Source of the DNA: Clostridia bacterium
GTDB taxonomy: Bacteria > Bacillota > Clostridia > Lachnospirales > Lachnospiraceae
Length of the DNA stretch: 64,000 nucleotides
NCBI GenBank assembly: GCA_910576325.1
Contig: CAJTIM010000015.1
Coordinates: forward strand, 2,501 to 66,500
Direction of reading: 5' to 3'
The position numbers and the translations under genes are program-made. This document shows positions 8,679-17,989 of the stretch, in pieces; positions within the stretch are counted from its first letter, which is position 1; each line of letters starts with the position of its first letter. The notes beneath the pieces were generated by a model. It ran no database searches. It saw nothing but the letters and a program-made list of their open reading frames with translations, and had not been told where the DNA came from.

Positions 8679-9707
8679 TTATTGCTTGCCGCTCCGAAAC
8701 TCCTTAGACAGCAAAAACAGTCCGAACACAACTCCATTCAAAAGCAGCGCCGAAGGAATCATGCCCCATGTTACTTGCTGATTTTCAATCACATCGGCGG
8801 AATAATCATTGGCAATTACCAGGATCAGATTATTGTTCAGAAAATGCATAATCACAGGCACCCAGATATTGTTTGTTTTCAGATAAGCCCAGGCAAAAAA
8901 GATACCCAGGGTAACACAGGTGATCATCTGGGATATAAGCATAATCACCCCCCGATCCGGCGTTGTGTAGAAGAAAAAGTCAAGAAACACATGCCACACG
9001 CCCCAGGCCGCCCCCAGAATCAGCACGCCGGTACGCATACCGAACCGCTTCTGAAGCAATGGCTGCAGGTAATAGCGCCACCCGTATTCCTCTCCAAAAA
9101 ACGGTGCAAAAGCAAGCAGGAAATTTACCGGGGTAAACAGTATATAATACCATGCGGCCGGATCTTTCAGAATATCCGCCATAGCTCCCGGCGTTCCCTC
9201 CATCACATAAGCTGCCGCGGCACGCCCAAAATAGAGCAGAAAAAATACAAGGATACAAAAAAGAGAGGCTTTCCATCTCTTCCATCCCAAGCCATAGGCC
9301 GCCCTTCTCTTCTTTCCCGACAGCAGCAATGCGATCCAGCAGAAGATACTTCCTGCTATGCTCAGATACTGGGAGAGTACTGCCCACAAAGAAACCGGCT
9401 GTTCCATAAGGGTTACGGTCTGTTCCGGCATTGCGACGGACAGCACGCAGAGAACTATCATTATAAGGGTTACCAGTAAGAAACAGAGATAAAACCACTT
9501 GGGAACCAGACTGTCCTTTCCTTCCGTCAGCAGATAGGCCAGCATAACGCCGGCTGCCGGATAGAACATCTGAGCGCTTGGAAATACACTCACGTCCACC
9601 GGAATCGTGCTCCCGTACCAGGTAAGAATCCCCATCACATAGGTGAGTCCGTAGGCGATCAGGAGAAAGATCAGGAACTGTTTTTTGGATTTTGCTGTTT
9701 CTGTCAT
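8679..9707 (-). CDS. CPBP (CAAX-protease/bacteriocin-processing) family intramembrane metalloprotease
   Basis: A 342 aa polytopic membrane protein. The Abi/CPBP catalytic motifs are visible in the C-terminal half: FFGEEYGWRYYLQPLL (EExxxR), GVWHVFLDFFF (FxxxH type) and MHFLNNNL. About eight hydrophobic segments precede and surround them. Family members cleave CAAX-type or leaderless peptides or give immunity to bacteriocins. It is encoded just downstream of an AgrA/AgrC-like two-component pair on the same strand, which hints at peptide signalling, but no AgrB or AgrD gene was found here. Confidence 0.88.
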   Translation of the reverse strand: MTETAKSKKQFLIFLLIAYGLTYVMGILTWYGSTIPVDVSVFPSAQMFYPAAGVMLAYLLTEGKDSLVPKWFYLCFLLVTLIMIVLCVLSVAMPEQTVTLMEQPVSLWAVLSQYLSIAGSIFCWIALLLSGKKRRAAYGLGWKRWKASLFCILVFFLLYFGRAAAAYVMEGTPGAMADILKDPAAWYYILFTPVNFLLAFAPFFGEEYGWRYYLQPLLQKRFGMRTGVLILGAAWGVWHVFLDFFFYTTPDRGVIMLISQMITCVTLGIFFAWAYLKTNNIWVPVIMHFLNNNLILVIANDYSADVIENQQVTWGMIPSALLLNGVVFGLFLLSKEFRSGKQ

Positions 9708-9739
9708 TTTACACCACTTCTTTCCTTTATATAATCATT

Positions 9740-9801
9740 AAAACCATAGGGCAGTTACAAAACTTCCGATGGGAAGGTATTTGTCCTGCACCTATGGTTT
9801 T
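9740..9801. repeat. Nested inverted repeat between the response regulator and the CPBP gene
   Basis: Outer arms AAAACCATAGG and CCTATGGTTTT are perfect (11 bp), extended by CAG/CTG after one bulge. An inner stem CTTCC-GATG-GGAAG sits in the loop. Both sides end in A or T runs, so it can act as a terminator in either direction. It could instead be a small mobile palindrome. Confidence 0.65.
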
Positions 9802-9853
9802 ATTTTATCATCTGCTGATTTTAGAAGGGGGAAAAATGCCCGAACGGTTCCTT

Positions 9854-10600
9854 TTACTGCCTGAACTGAAAACTGTCAAGGAGCCGCTGTCTCATATTTC
9901 TGGAAAAAGGACACCGCTCTTTGTTTTTTAATTCAACTTCCTTTGCTTTCAGATCTATCCGGGCAATCTGATCCTCCCGCACCAGATAGGCGCGGTGTAT
10001 CCGGATAAACTGCGGCGCCAGCTTTTCCTCCAATTCCTGGATGCTTCCGATAAAGTCCAGACGCTCCTGCCTGGCGTGTAGCTCAATCCGATGAGTGCGG
10101 CCGGAGGTGGCAAAGTACATAATTTCCTTCAAAGGGATATGCCGCACTATATCCAGTGTCTTGACGGTAAAATACTCCTGCTGCTCACCCTGTTCCCGGC
10201 TGACGCGCTCTGCTATCACCTTCAGACAATGCGAAATCCCCGCGTACATCTTCTCCGGCTCCTTCTTACAAATATAGTCCAAAGCCTCCAGGTGGTAACG
10301 GAAAGTTTCAAAGGCCAGATCCTGAAAGGCCGTTACATAGATAAGAAAGCCTCTGGCATCTTTTTTGCGAATCTCCTGGCCCAGACGGAAACCATCCATG
10401 AAAGAGCCTTTAAGGTCCACATCCAAAAAATAGATTCCCTGTCTTGGTTCCTCAGATAAGTGATGCAAAAGCTCCTCCGGGCTTCCGGTACACAGAGCTA
10501 TCTCCATGTCCAGCCCTTCAATCAGAATCTGCTTTTCCAGCCAGCTGCGTTCCGCATCCCGGATCTTTTCTTCGTCCTCACATATGTAAACCGGCATCAT
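9854..10600 (-). CDS. LytTR-type response regulator (AgrA/ComE-like)
   Basis: A 248 aa two-domain regulator. The N-terminal receiver has the acidic pocket ICEDE and the phospho-acceptor aspartate in YFLDVDLKG (about residue 60). The C-terminal LytTR DNA-binding domain (about 140-245) shows HIPLKEIMYFATSGRTHRIEL and FIRIHRAYLV. The histidine kinase gene ends 6 bp upstream. AgrA-type regulators answer peptide pheromones and bind paired direct repeats; none was identified with certainty here. Confidence 0.93.
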   Translation of the reverse strand: MMPVYICEDEEKIRDAERSWLEKQILIEGLDMEIALCTGSPEELLHHLSEEPRQGIYFLDVDLKGSFMDGFRLGQEIRKKDARGFLIYVTAFQDLAFETFRYHLEALDYICKKEPEKMYAGISHCLKVIAERVSREQGEQQEYFTVKTLDIVRHIPLKEIMYFATSGRTHRIELHARQERLDFIGSIQELEEKLAPQFIRIHRAYLVREDQIARIDLKAKEVELKNKERCPFSRNMRQRLLDSFQFRQ

Positions 10601-10606
10601 ATAGCT

Positions 10607-11971
10607 TTAAACCTCCTGAATTAACAACTCCTGCACAAAATATCCATCCTGAATGGCCGTAAAAGGAAACACAAAATCATATCGGCCCAGTATCTTCCGA
10701 TAGCTTTCCAATCCGATTCCGCGGCCCTCGCCTTTGGTAGTATACCCGGCCGTGCCAAGCCTCTGAAAGTCCACTTTCCCGTACAGGGTATTTTTGACCC
10801 GAAAGGTAGTGCAACCATTCTGACTGCTGATCATCAGGTGAATCCTTGCATCCTCTTTTCCCCGAACCTCATCCGCCGCATTGTCCATGAGAATCCCCAG
10901 GCACCGGCACAGATCCGTGCTGCGCATTCGGGTTCCCTCAAAGGGGTGCAGTACTTCCAGATCGCAATGTATCTCCTCCTTCTGCATCCATGCCAGTTTT
11001 TCCAGAAGCAGTCCCTTGATCTCTGCCATATGTACATTGGCAAGCTGATTCATAAGGCGGACCTGTTCCCCCACCTGACGATCAAAGTCCTCCGTCATTT
11101 CCTGGATAAAAGACTGGACCGCATCCAAATCCCCCTCCCTCGCCTGAAGATACATGCCTGCCATCATATTTTTAAAATCATGGCGGAACCGGCGAAGCTC
11201 CGCCTGGATGTGTTCCATTTTTTCTATGTAAATCGTCTGCTGCCTTAAGTTGGTCTGCTGAGCCAGAATGTACTGCTTCTGCTGCCAGTCCCGCCCTACG
11301 TAAACGAAAATCATATGAATCACCAAAAGCATAACCAGAGGGAGCAGAAAATATGCCCGGCTTTTCTCCGGATCATTTACCACATGGTCCAAAGCCTCAC
11401 TGTAGACCGGGTAGAGCCCCAGGAAAATAAGAGTCCCTCTATGAATCTTCTCCTGCTCCAGCCACTGACGGTAGATTTTTCCCAAACCAAGCTTCACAAT
11501 CACCAAGCCGCAGAGCAGAAAGCAGAGCGGCCTTATGCCAAACATCCAGAACAAATACTCTCTACGCTCCGACACAACTCTGAGATCAAAAAGTCTCCCA
11601 TACAGATATAAATTCGAAAGCAAATCTCCGTAAGATCCTAAAATCTCAATCATCATAACACTCAGGCAGCAATCCCGAAAGGATGCTCTGTGTACCAGGC
11701 ACAGCAGCAGCGCCGCACATATAAGATCAAAGTACCTCCATGCAAGTTTGCCGATGCTATAAGGCAGACGCCAGATACCTGTCCGGTAGCAGACCGCTGC
11801 AACGGTAGAAAGCAGCGCCGTCAGAAATAAAGTGAACAGAATGCTTGTTATGACGTGCTTTATCCCCCTGTTTGGAATCCGGCCAAGCAGAATGCCGGAC
11901 ATCCAAAAGAGGAATAGGATTGAAATTGCTGTGCTCAAAAAATTTGTAGATACAATCTGTAAAAAGCTCAT
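10607..11971 (-). CDS. Sensor histidine kinase, AgrC/VirS type (GHKL)
   Basis: A 454 aa kinase with about six hydrophobic segments in residues 5-215 and a coiled-coil linker. The H-box RHDFKNMMAGMYLQ lies at about 265, the N-box ILMDNAADEV and the G-box GIGLESYRKIL further on. The HDxxN form of the H-box is typical of peptide-sensing HPK10 kinases such as AgrC. Co-transcribed with the LytTR regulator. Confidence 0.92.
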   Translation of the reverse strand: MSFLQIVSTNFLSTAISILFLFWMSGILLGRIPNRGIKHVITSILFTLFLTALLSTVAAVCYRTGIWRLPYSIGKLAWRYFDLICAALLLCLVHRASFRDCCLSVMMIEILGSYGDLLSNLYLYGRLFDLRVVSERREYLFWMFGIRPLCFLLCGLVIVKLGLGKIYRQWLEQEKIHRGTLIFLGLYPVYSEALDHVVNDPEKSRAYFLLPLVMLLVIHMIFVYVGRDWQQKQYILAQQTNLRQQTIYIEKMEHIQAELRRFRHDFKNMMAGMYLQAREGDLDAVQSFIQEMTEDFDRQVGEQVRLMNQLANVHMAEIKGLLLEKLAWMQKEEIHCDLEVLHPFEGTRMRSTDLCRCLGILMDNAADEVRGKEDARIHLMISSQNGCTTFRVKNTLYGKVDFQRLGTAGYTTKGEGRGIGLESYRKILGRYDFVFPFTAIQDGYFVQELLIQEV

Positions 11972-12017
11972 AGCCGGCCCCTTCTTTATCTTGGGCTTCC
12001 ATCATTGCGTGTATCCA

Positions 12018-14171
12018 TCATTGCCCCAGTCCCTTCATCGTCAGCGCAATCCGCTTCTTCTGAAGGTCCACGCTCATAACCTTTACTTCCACCACATCCC
12101 CCACGCTAAGAACCTCCAGGGGATGCTTGATAAACTTTTTATCCGTAATCTGTGAGATATGCACCAAGCCGTCCTGGTGTACGCCGATATCCACAAAAAC
12201 GCCGAAATCAATGACATTGCGGACCGTTCCCTTAAGAACCATACCTGGTGTCAAATCCTTCATTTCCAATACATCGGTACGCAGAATGGGCTTCGGCATC
12301 TCGTCTCTGGGATCACGGGCCGGTTTTTCCAGTTCCTTTACAATATCCTGCAAAGTGATCTCACCGATACCAAGGCTGTCAGATAGCTTCTTCACATTCT
12401 TTACCTGCTTTGTCAACCCGGCAAGCCCTCCCTTCCGCAAATCCTCGTCGCTGTAACCCATAGAGGCAAGCAGCTTCCCGGCAGCCTCGTAGGATTCCGG
12501 ATGCACGCTGGTTGCATCCAGCGGATTGCTTCCTCCGGTGATGCGCATAAAGCCCGCGCACTGTTCAAACGCCTTAGGGCCTAATTTTGCCACCTTCAAA
12601 AGCTGACGGCGATCCGTAAAACGGCCGTTGGCCTCCCGGTAAAGAACAATGTTTTTTGCCAGGGTCTTACTGATACCGGAAATGTATTCCAACAAGGAGG
12701 CAGAGGCTGTGTTCAGATCCACGCCTACCTTATTTACGCAGTCCTCTACCACGCCGGCCAGTGCTTCGCTGAGCTTCTTTTGATTCATATCATGCTGATA
12801 TTGTCCGACACCAATAGACTTTGGATCGATCTTAACCAGCTCCGCCAAAGGATCCTGAAGACGTCTTGCAATGGATGCCGCGCTTCTCTGTCCTACATCA
12901 AAATTAGGAAATTCCTCCGTGGCCAGCTTGCTTGCAGAATAGACGGAGGCGCCGGCCTCATTGACGATTATGTACTGAACTCTTACCGGAAGCTCTTTCA
13001 GCAGATCCACGATAACCATTTCCGATTCTCTTGAAGCAGTGCCATTGCCTACGGAAATCAGAGTGATATTGTACTTGGAAATTAATTTCTTTAAGACTGC
13101 TTTTGCTTCCGCCACCTTGTTCTGGGGCGCCGTGGGGTAAATCACCACCGTATCCAGAACCTTTCCCGTGGCATCTACTACCGCCAGCTTGCATCCGGTA
13201 CGAAAAGCCGGGTCCCATCCAAGGACCACCTGCCCCACGATGGGAGGCTGCATCAAAAGCTGCTCCAGATTCTTGCCGAATACCTTAATCGCTCCGTCTT
13301 CAGCCTTCTCCGTCAGCTCGTTTCGAAGCTCCCGCTCGATAGCCGGGGCAATAAGACGCTTGTAGCTGTCCTCTATGACCGCCTTGAGAACAGGCGTTGT
13401 GTGGGGATTCTCCCTTACAATCACTTTTTTCTCCAGATAACGCAGGATGCGCTCCTCCGGAGCCTCAATTTTTACCGTGAGAATCTTTTCCGCCTCGCCG
13501 CGGTTTAAAGCCAGAATCCGGTGTCCTGCCAGTTTCTTCACCGGCTCCTCAAAGCTGTAATACATCTCATAGACGCTCTCAGCCTTTTCATCCTTGGCCG
13601 CAGAGGTTAAAGTTCCCTCATCAAAGGTGAGCTTCCTGATATAGATACGGTAATCGGCCTCGTCGGAAATGGCCTCTGCCAGAATATCCCCGGCTCCCTG
13701 GATGGCTTCCTCCGGAGTCAGTACGCCCTTTTCCTCCGATACATAGGCTGCCGCCTCCTCGGTAAGCGGACGGCTTGTCATCTGAAGGCGAATCAGATCC
13801 GCCAGGCCGTCAAGTCCTTTTTCCTTGGCAATGGTGGCGCGGGTACGCCGTTTGGGGCGGTAGGGACGATACAGATCGTCCACCACAACTAAAGTTTCCG
13901 CTGCCAAAATCTGCTGCTCCAGCTCTTCCGTCAGTTTTCCCTGTTCCCGGATGCTCCCAAGAACCTGCTCCTTTTTCTCCTCCAGATTACGGAGATAGGT
14001 AAGACGCTCGTTGAGATTGCGCAGAACCTCGTCGTTTAAAGAGCCGGTAGCCTCCTTTCGGTATCTGGAAATAAAGGGGATGGTGTTGCCCTCGTCAATC
14101 AGCTTCACGGCCGCCTCGGTCTGCCACCTCTGCACGCCCAATTCTTCAGTTAATTTTTTCAGAATATCCAT
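12018..14171 (-). CDS. tex: Tex family RNA-binding transcription accessory protein
   Basis: A 717 aa protein with the usual Tex architecture: N-terminal helical region, YqgF/RNase H-like domain (VVLGWDPAFRTGCKLAVVD), helix-hairpin-helix (VDLNTASASLLEYISGIS), and a C-terminal S1 domain (LTPGMVLKGTVRNVIDFG...VHISQ). Tex binds RNA and affects transcription and stress survival; the biochemical role is not settled. GGAG precedes the ATG, and a TTGCGA-17-TATAAT promoter lies 60 bp upstream. Confidence 0.96.
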   Translation of the reverse strand: MDILKKLTEELGVQRWQTEAAVKLIDEGNTIPFISRYRKEATGSLNDEVLRNLNERLTYLRNLEEKKEQVLGSIREQGKLTEELEQQILAAETLVVVDDLYRPYRPKRRTRATIAKEKGLDGLADLIRLQMTSRPLTEEAAAYVSEEKGVLTPEEAIQGAGDILAEAISDEADYRIYIRKLTFDEGTLTSAAKDEKAESVYEMYYSFEEPVKKLAGHRILALNRGEAEKILTVKIEAPEERILRYLEKKVIVRENPHTTPVLKAVIEDSYKRLIAPAIERELRNELTEKAEDGAIKVFGKNLEQLLMQPPIVGQVVLGWDPAFRTGCKLAVVDATGKVLDTVVIYPTAPQNKVAEAKAVLKKLISKYNITLISVGNGTASRESEMVIVDLLKELPVRVQYIIVNEAGASVYSASKLATEEFPNFDVGQRSAASIARRLQDPLAELVKIDPKSIGVGQYQHDMNQKKLSEALAGVVEDCVNKVGVDLNTASASLLEYISGISKTLAKNIVLYREANGRFTDRRQLLKVAKLGPKAFEQCAGFMRITGGSNPLDATSVHPESYEAAGKLLASMGYSDEDLRKGGLAGLTKQVKNVKKLSDSLGIGEITLQDIVKELEKPARDPRDEMPKPILRTDVLEMKDLTPGMVLKGTVRNVIDFGVFVDIGVHQDGLVHISQITDKKFIKHPLEVLSVGDVVEVKVMSVDLQKKRIALTMKGLGQ

Positions 14172-14228
14172 CTATGAACTCCTTTACTCTCTATGTATGA
14201 TGCTTTCAGGTATTTTCTCAATATTTCT

Positions 14229-14257
14229 ATTATAAACAAAATAGGGAGCCTTCGCAA
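14229..14257 (-). promoter_or_regulatory. Sigma-A promoter of tex
   Basis: On the minus strand TTGCGA and TATAAT are separated by exactly 17 bases, about 60 bp before the tex start. It is arranged back to back with the promoter of the DUF4190-like gene. Confidence 0.72.
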
Positions 14258-14264
14258 GAAGCAT

Positions 14265-14293
14265 TTGTTTTTCCGGGGAAGCTGTGCTATGAT
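14265..14293 (+). promoter_or_regulatory. Sigma-A promoter of the DUF4190-like/DUF975 pair
   Basis: TTGTTT, 17-base spacer, TATGAT, about 85 bp before the first start codon. Its -35 box is 8 bp from that of the divergent tex promoter. Confidence 0.65.
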
Positions 14294-14379
14294 AAGAGAG
14301 AATTTGCAGGAAATTTTTTTGCCGTGCCCGGAATCGGTTCGTTCCTGATACGGCAAAGTACAGATATGGGAGGTTTACC

Positions 14380-14754
14380 ATGGAACCGTTACAGCGGACA
14401 AAACAAAATCCAATGGCTACTGCGTCCTTCTTCTTAGGTGTGACTGCCATTGGACTTTCATTTTTAATACCGGTTTATGCACTTTTCTGCGGCAGCCTGA
14501 GCATTCTCTTTGCCATTCTCTCCAGAGGAAGCGGCTTTCGGATGCCGGATAAGGCTATCGCGGGCTTTATTGCTTCCGCCTTTGCCATTGTAATTGCCGT
14601 ACTGCTTTCCATCGCCGCTCTTTATATGCAGCAGTTTCTGACACAGAAATTCGGGGCTGATATCCTGGATGATCCGGCTGCAATGCAGAAGATGTTAAAT
14701 GAGCTGATGCAGAATTATAAGGACAGCCTGCAGACAGGAGGCAGCGGACTATGA
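14380..14754 (+). CDS. Small membrane protein, DUF4190-like
   Basis: A 124 aa protein with two to three hydrophobic helices (about residues 12-45 and 60-82) and a polar C-terminal tail. NPMATASFFLGVTAI with a later AIAGFIASAFAIV repeats the DUF4190 pattern of paired glycine-rich membrane helices. GGAGG precedes the ATG. It overlaps the DUF975 gene by 4 bp, so the two are coupled. Function unknown. Confidence 0.8.
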   Translation: MEPLQRTKQNPMATASFFLGVTAIGLSFLIPVYALFCGSLSILFAILSRGSGFRMPDKAIAGFIASAFAIVIAVLLSIAALYMQQFLTQKFGADILDDPAAMQKMLNELMQNYKDSLQTGGSGL

Positions 14755-15509
14755 CGATTCCATCCAGAGAGTTAAAACGCCGCGCACGCTGTGTATTAGA
14801 AGGAAAATATTTCTTCGCCGCCAATACGGCCTGTTCCCTGATGATGTATTCCTTTTTTGTCACCCTGATTTTGCAGTATTCGGGACTGGGGACTACGGAA
14901 AAGCCCGCCGGTATTGCTTTTTATTATATTCTGTGGGTGATTATGGCACTTTTGGGCTCGCTTCTTGAAGTTGGGCTGATTCGTTATGTCTACATTTTAA
15001 GCCGGAAGGAAACGGAAACCAGACCTGCGCTTTTTTATGCTTTCGGAAAGCAGCCGGATACCTTTATTCTTGTCTATGCATTCCGGTATCTTCTGGCTCT
15101 GGTGTGGTTTGTTCCGGCTATCCTGGAGATCCGGAAGCTTCCGATCAATCCGGAGCCTCTTGCGCTGATTAAGGCGCTTCTGCCCGTATGCCTGCTGATT
15201 CTGGCCGGGATTCTGCCGGCTCTTTTGGCATCCCTTCCTTATGGCCTGGCCTGCTTTGTTCTTCTGGATCAGCCGTATATTTCTGCCCGTGAAGCTCTGA
15301 TGAGCAGCCGCCGGCTTATGAAAGGCAATTATCTGCGGCTGTTTAAGCTGTGGCTCAGCTTTCTTCCTTATGTGCTCTTGATTGGCGGAACCTCCGGTGT
15401 GGCGCTTTTGTGGGTGAAGCCTTATTTCCATACGACGATGAGTCAGTTCTATATGGAGGTCAGTAAGCAGAAGCTTCCGGAGGAACCGCAGATTTCGATT
15501 GTTGTGTGA
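14751..15509 (+). CDS. DUF975 family membrane protein
   Basis: A 252 aa integral membrane protein. The closing block AREALMSSRRLMKGNYLRLF, then LSFLPYVLL and a WVKPYFHTTMSQFY motif, is characteristic of DUF975. About five to six membrane segments. The function of the family is not known. It is converging on lysC, whose stop lies 21 bp away; no terminator hairpin is visible between them. Confidence 0.85.
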   Translation: MTIPSRELKRRARCVLEGKYFFAANTACSLMMYSFFVTLILQYSGLGTTEKPAGIAFYYILWVIMALLGSLLEVGLIRYVYILSRKETETRPALFYAFGKQPDTFILVYAFRYLLALVWFVPAILEIRKLPINPEPLALIKALLPVCLLILAGILPALLASLPYGLACFVLLDQPYISAREALMSSRRLMKGNYLRLFKLWLSFLPYVLLIGGTSGVALLWVKPYFHTTMSQFYMEVSKQKLPEEPQISIVV

Positions 15510-15530
15510 TTGTTAGGCCTGAGCTATTAG

Positions 15531-16739
15531 TTACTCTTCCAGGCCGAACGCATCATGTACCGCATTGGCCGCGCGCTCCGCGTCTCTCTCATGAATCAGC
15601 ACGGTTACGCGGATCTCGGAAGTGGAGATCATGTTGATGTTGATATTCTGGTTGTAGAGCGCCTCGAACATCTTGGCCGCTACGCCGGGGTTGGACATCA
15701 TGCCGGCGCCTACGATGGACACCTTCGCCACTTCCTTATTGCAGGAAATGCTCTTGCCTCCTACCCGGTTTAAGTTGCTCTCCAGAATCCTGACTGCCTC
15801 GTCCGCCTCGTCCCTAGATACGGTAAAGGAAATGTCCTTGCTGTTTTCACGGCCGATGGACTGCAGAATCACGTCCACATTGATATTTTCCTTTGCAAGC
15901 ATATTGAAAAGCTTAAATGCCATTCCCGGCTGATCCTTTAATCCGATTACGGAAATTCTGGCTGTATTTCTGTCCAGTGCAACTCCACTGATTAACATTC
16001 TCTCCACGTTTGTTTCCTCCTTAACAATTGTCCCTTCGTGATCATTCAGACTGGAGCGTACCACAAGCTGTACGCCGTATTTTTTTGCCATTTCTACCGA
16101 GCGGTTGTGAAGCACGCCTGCGCCTAAAGTTGCCAGGTCGAGCATCTCGTCGTAGGTGATCTCCTCAAGCTTCCTTGCCTTGGGCACGTAGCGCGGGTCT
16201 GCTGTGTACACGCCGTCCACGTCGGTGTAGATTTCGCAGGCGTCCGCATGAAGGGCTGCTGCCAGTGCTACGGCCGTGGTGTCGGAGCCTCCCCGTCCCA
16301 GGGTGGTGTAGTTGTCGTATTTGTTCACGCCCTGGAAGCCTGTGACGATGACGATTCTCCGGTGCTCCAGTTCGTGCATAATGCGGTCGGTGTCGATGCG
16401 CTTTAATCTGGCATTGCCGTGAACACGGGTGGTATGCATGGCTACCTGAAAGGCGTTTAAGGATACTGCCGGCACGTCCATCGTATCAAAGGCCATAGCC
16501 ATCAGCGCTGTGGACACCTGTTCTCCTGTGGTCAGCAGCATGTCAAGCTCCCGCTTGGGGGGATTGGGATTGATGGTCTGTGCCAGGGCTATCAGCTCGT
16601 CCGTGGATTTGCCCATAGCGGAAAGAACTACAATGATGTCATTTCCCTTTCTGTACTCCTCGGCACACCGTCTGGCTACGTTGAATATTCTCTCCTTGTC
16701 GCCTACGGAGGTGCCTCCAAATTTTTTCACTATCAGCAT
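15531..16739 (-). CDS. lysC: Aspartate kinase
   Basis: Phosphorylates aspartate, the first step to lysine, threonine and methionine. The kinase domain starts MLIVKKFGGTSVGD and holds TTLGRGGSDTTAVALA. Two ACT domains (about residues 265-400: VIGLKDQPGMAFKLF, then VSIVGAGMMSNPGVA) suggest amino-acid feedback. 402 aa is normal for the monofunctional enzyme. It is last in the pheB-hom-apgM-like-lysC operon, 41 bp after the mutase-like gene. Confidence 0.96.
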   Translation of the reverse strand: MLIVKKFGGTSVGDKERIFNVARRCAEEYRKGNDIIVVLSAMGKSTDELIALAQTINPNPPKRELDMLLTTGEQVSTALMAMAFDTMDVPAVSLNAFQVAMHTTRVHGNARLKRIDTDRIMHELEHRRIVIVTGFQGVNKYDNYTTLGRGGSDTTAVALAAALHADACEIYTDVDGVYTADPRYVPKARKLEEITYDEMLDLATLGAGVLHNRSVEMAKKYGVQLVVRSSLNDHEGTIVKEETNVERMLISGVALDRNTARISVIGLKDQPGMAFKLFNMLAKENINVDVILQSIGRENSKDISFTVSRDEADEAVRILESNLNRVGGKSISCNKEVAKVSIVGAGMMSNPGVAAKMFEALYNQNININMISTSEIRVTVLIHERDAERAANAVHDAFGLEE

Positions 16740-16780
16740 TGCTTTTTCTCCTCGTTATATATTTATCAGTTTACCAGGTA

Positions 16781-17983
16781 TCATTCTCCGAACAATTTCC
16801 GAATCAGCTCGTATCCCTGCTCCACTACGATGCCGCTTTCCTCTGCTTCTCTTTCATTATATGCACCAATCCTGCGAAGTTCTTTTTCGCTGTTATACAG
16901 AAGGTAGGGGACGGGATCGCTTGTATGGGTCCGTACCCGGATGGGGGTTGGGTGATCCGGAAGCACCAGAAGCCGGTAAGGTTCCCCTGCCGCATCAAGA
17001 GCCTCCCGGATGGGACGTATTACCCGCTCATCCAGGTATTCGATGGCCCGTACCTTCTTTTCCAGGCTGCCCTGGTGCCCCATCTCGTCCGGAGCCTCTA
17101 CATGAACATATACAAAATCAAATCCGTCCTTCAAAAGCGCATCTGCGGCGGCCTGAGCCTTTCCTTCATAATTCGTGTGAAGGCCGCCGTTGGCTCCCTC
17201 CACACAGATATTGGTCATTCCTGTTCCTACGGCGATTCCCTTGAGCAGATCCACGGCGGATATCATCGCGCCTTTTTTGTGGTATTTTCCCTCAAAGGAG
17301 GACAGGCTCGGGCGTGTTCCGGCTCCCCAAAACCAACAGGAATTGGCCGGATTCAGGCCCTTTGCCTTACGTTCCAGATTGATCGGGTGCTTCGAGAGGA
17401 TTTCATAGCTTTTTATCTGCATGGCCCGAAGCTTCTCGTCCGCCGGCAGGTGATCGCCTGCCCTTTGTCCCAGTACGTCGTGGGGCGGTGTCAGCTCCGC
17501 GACGCTGCCCTTTGACCAGATGAGCAGATGGCGGTAGCTTGTTCCTGCGTAGAAATGGTAAATATCGTCTTCCAGTTCCCTGCGGACCGCATCAAGAAGG
17601 ACTGCCGCATCCCCGGTGCTTATCTCGTCGGAGCTGTGATCGAGAATCCGTTTGTCCTCATAGGACTCTTCCTCCTCGGATAAGGTGACAAGGTTGGTCC
17701 GAAGGGCGATGTCGTCCTCCTTCATATCCACGCCGATGCTTAAAGCTTCCAACGGGGAACGTCCTGTGTAATACTGTCTTGGATTGTAGCCCAGAACCGC
17801 AAGGTTGGCGGTGTCGCTTCCGGGCTTCATGCCCTCGGGAATGGTGCAGGCCAGGCCCACCTCCGAACGGCCCGCCAGTTCGTCCATTACGGGGGTTTTT
17901 GCATATTCCAGAGGGGTTTTTCCTCCCAGTTCTTCTATGGGTTCGTCTGCCATACCGTCACCCAGAATGATTACGTATTTCAT
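16781..17983 (-). CDS. ApgM-type phosphoglycerate mutase homologue, probable alternative homoserine kinase
   Basis: A 400 aa alkaline-phosphatase-superfamily protein. The N-terminus MKYVIILGDGMADEPIEELGGKTPL and the metal motifs GSDTANLAVLGYNP, HVEAPDEMGHQG and LPDHPTP are of the archaeal-type, cofactor-independent phosphoglycerate mutase. A sub-branch of this family is annotated as a proposed homoserine kinase in bacteria without ThrB. Here it lies 6 bp after hom and just before lysC, and no GHMP-type thrB is present in the cluster. The homoserine kinase role is inferred from that context. Confidence 0.85.
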   Translation of the reverse strand: MKYVIILGDGMADEPIEELGGKTPLEYAKTPVMDELAGRSEVGLACTIPEGMKPGSDTANLAVLGYNPRQYYTGRSPLEALSIGVDMKEDDIALRTNLVTLSEEEESYEDKRILDHSSDEISTGDAAVLLDAVRRELEDDIYHFYAGTSYRHLLIWSKGSVAELTPPHDVLGQRAGDHLPADEKLRAMQIKSYEILSKHPINLERKAKGLNPANSCWFWGAGTRPSLSSFEGKYHKKGAMISAVDLLKGIAVGTGMTNICVEGANGGLHTNYEGKAQAAADALLKDGFDFVYVHVEAPDEMGHQGSLEKKVRAIEYLDERVIRPIREALDAAGEPYRLLVLPDHPTPIRVRTHTSDPVPYLLYNSEKELRRIGAYNEREAEESGIVVEQGYELIRKLFGE

Positions 17984-17989
17984 AGCCTT

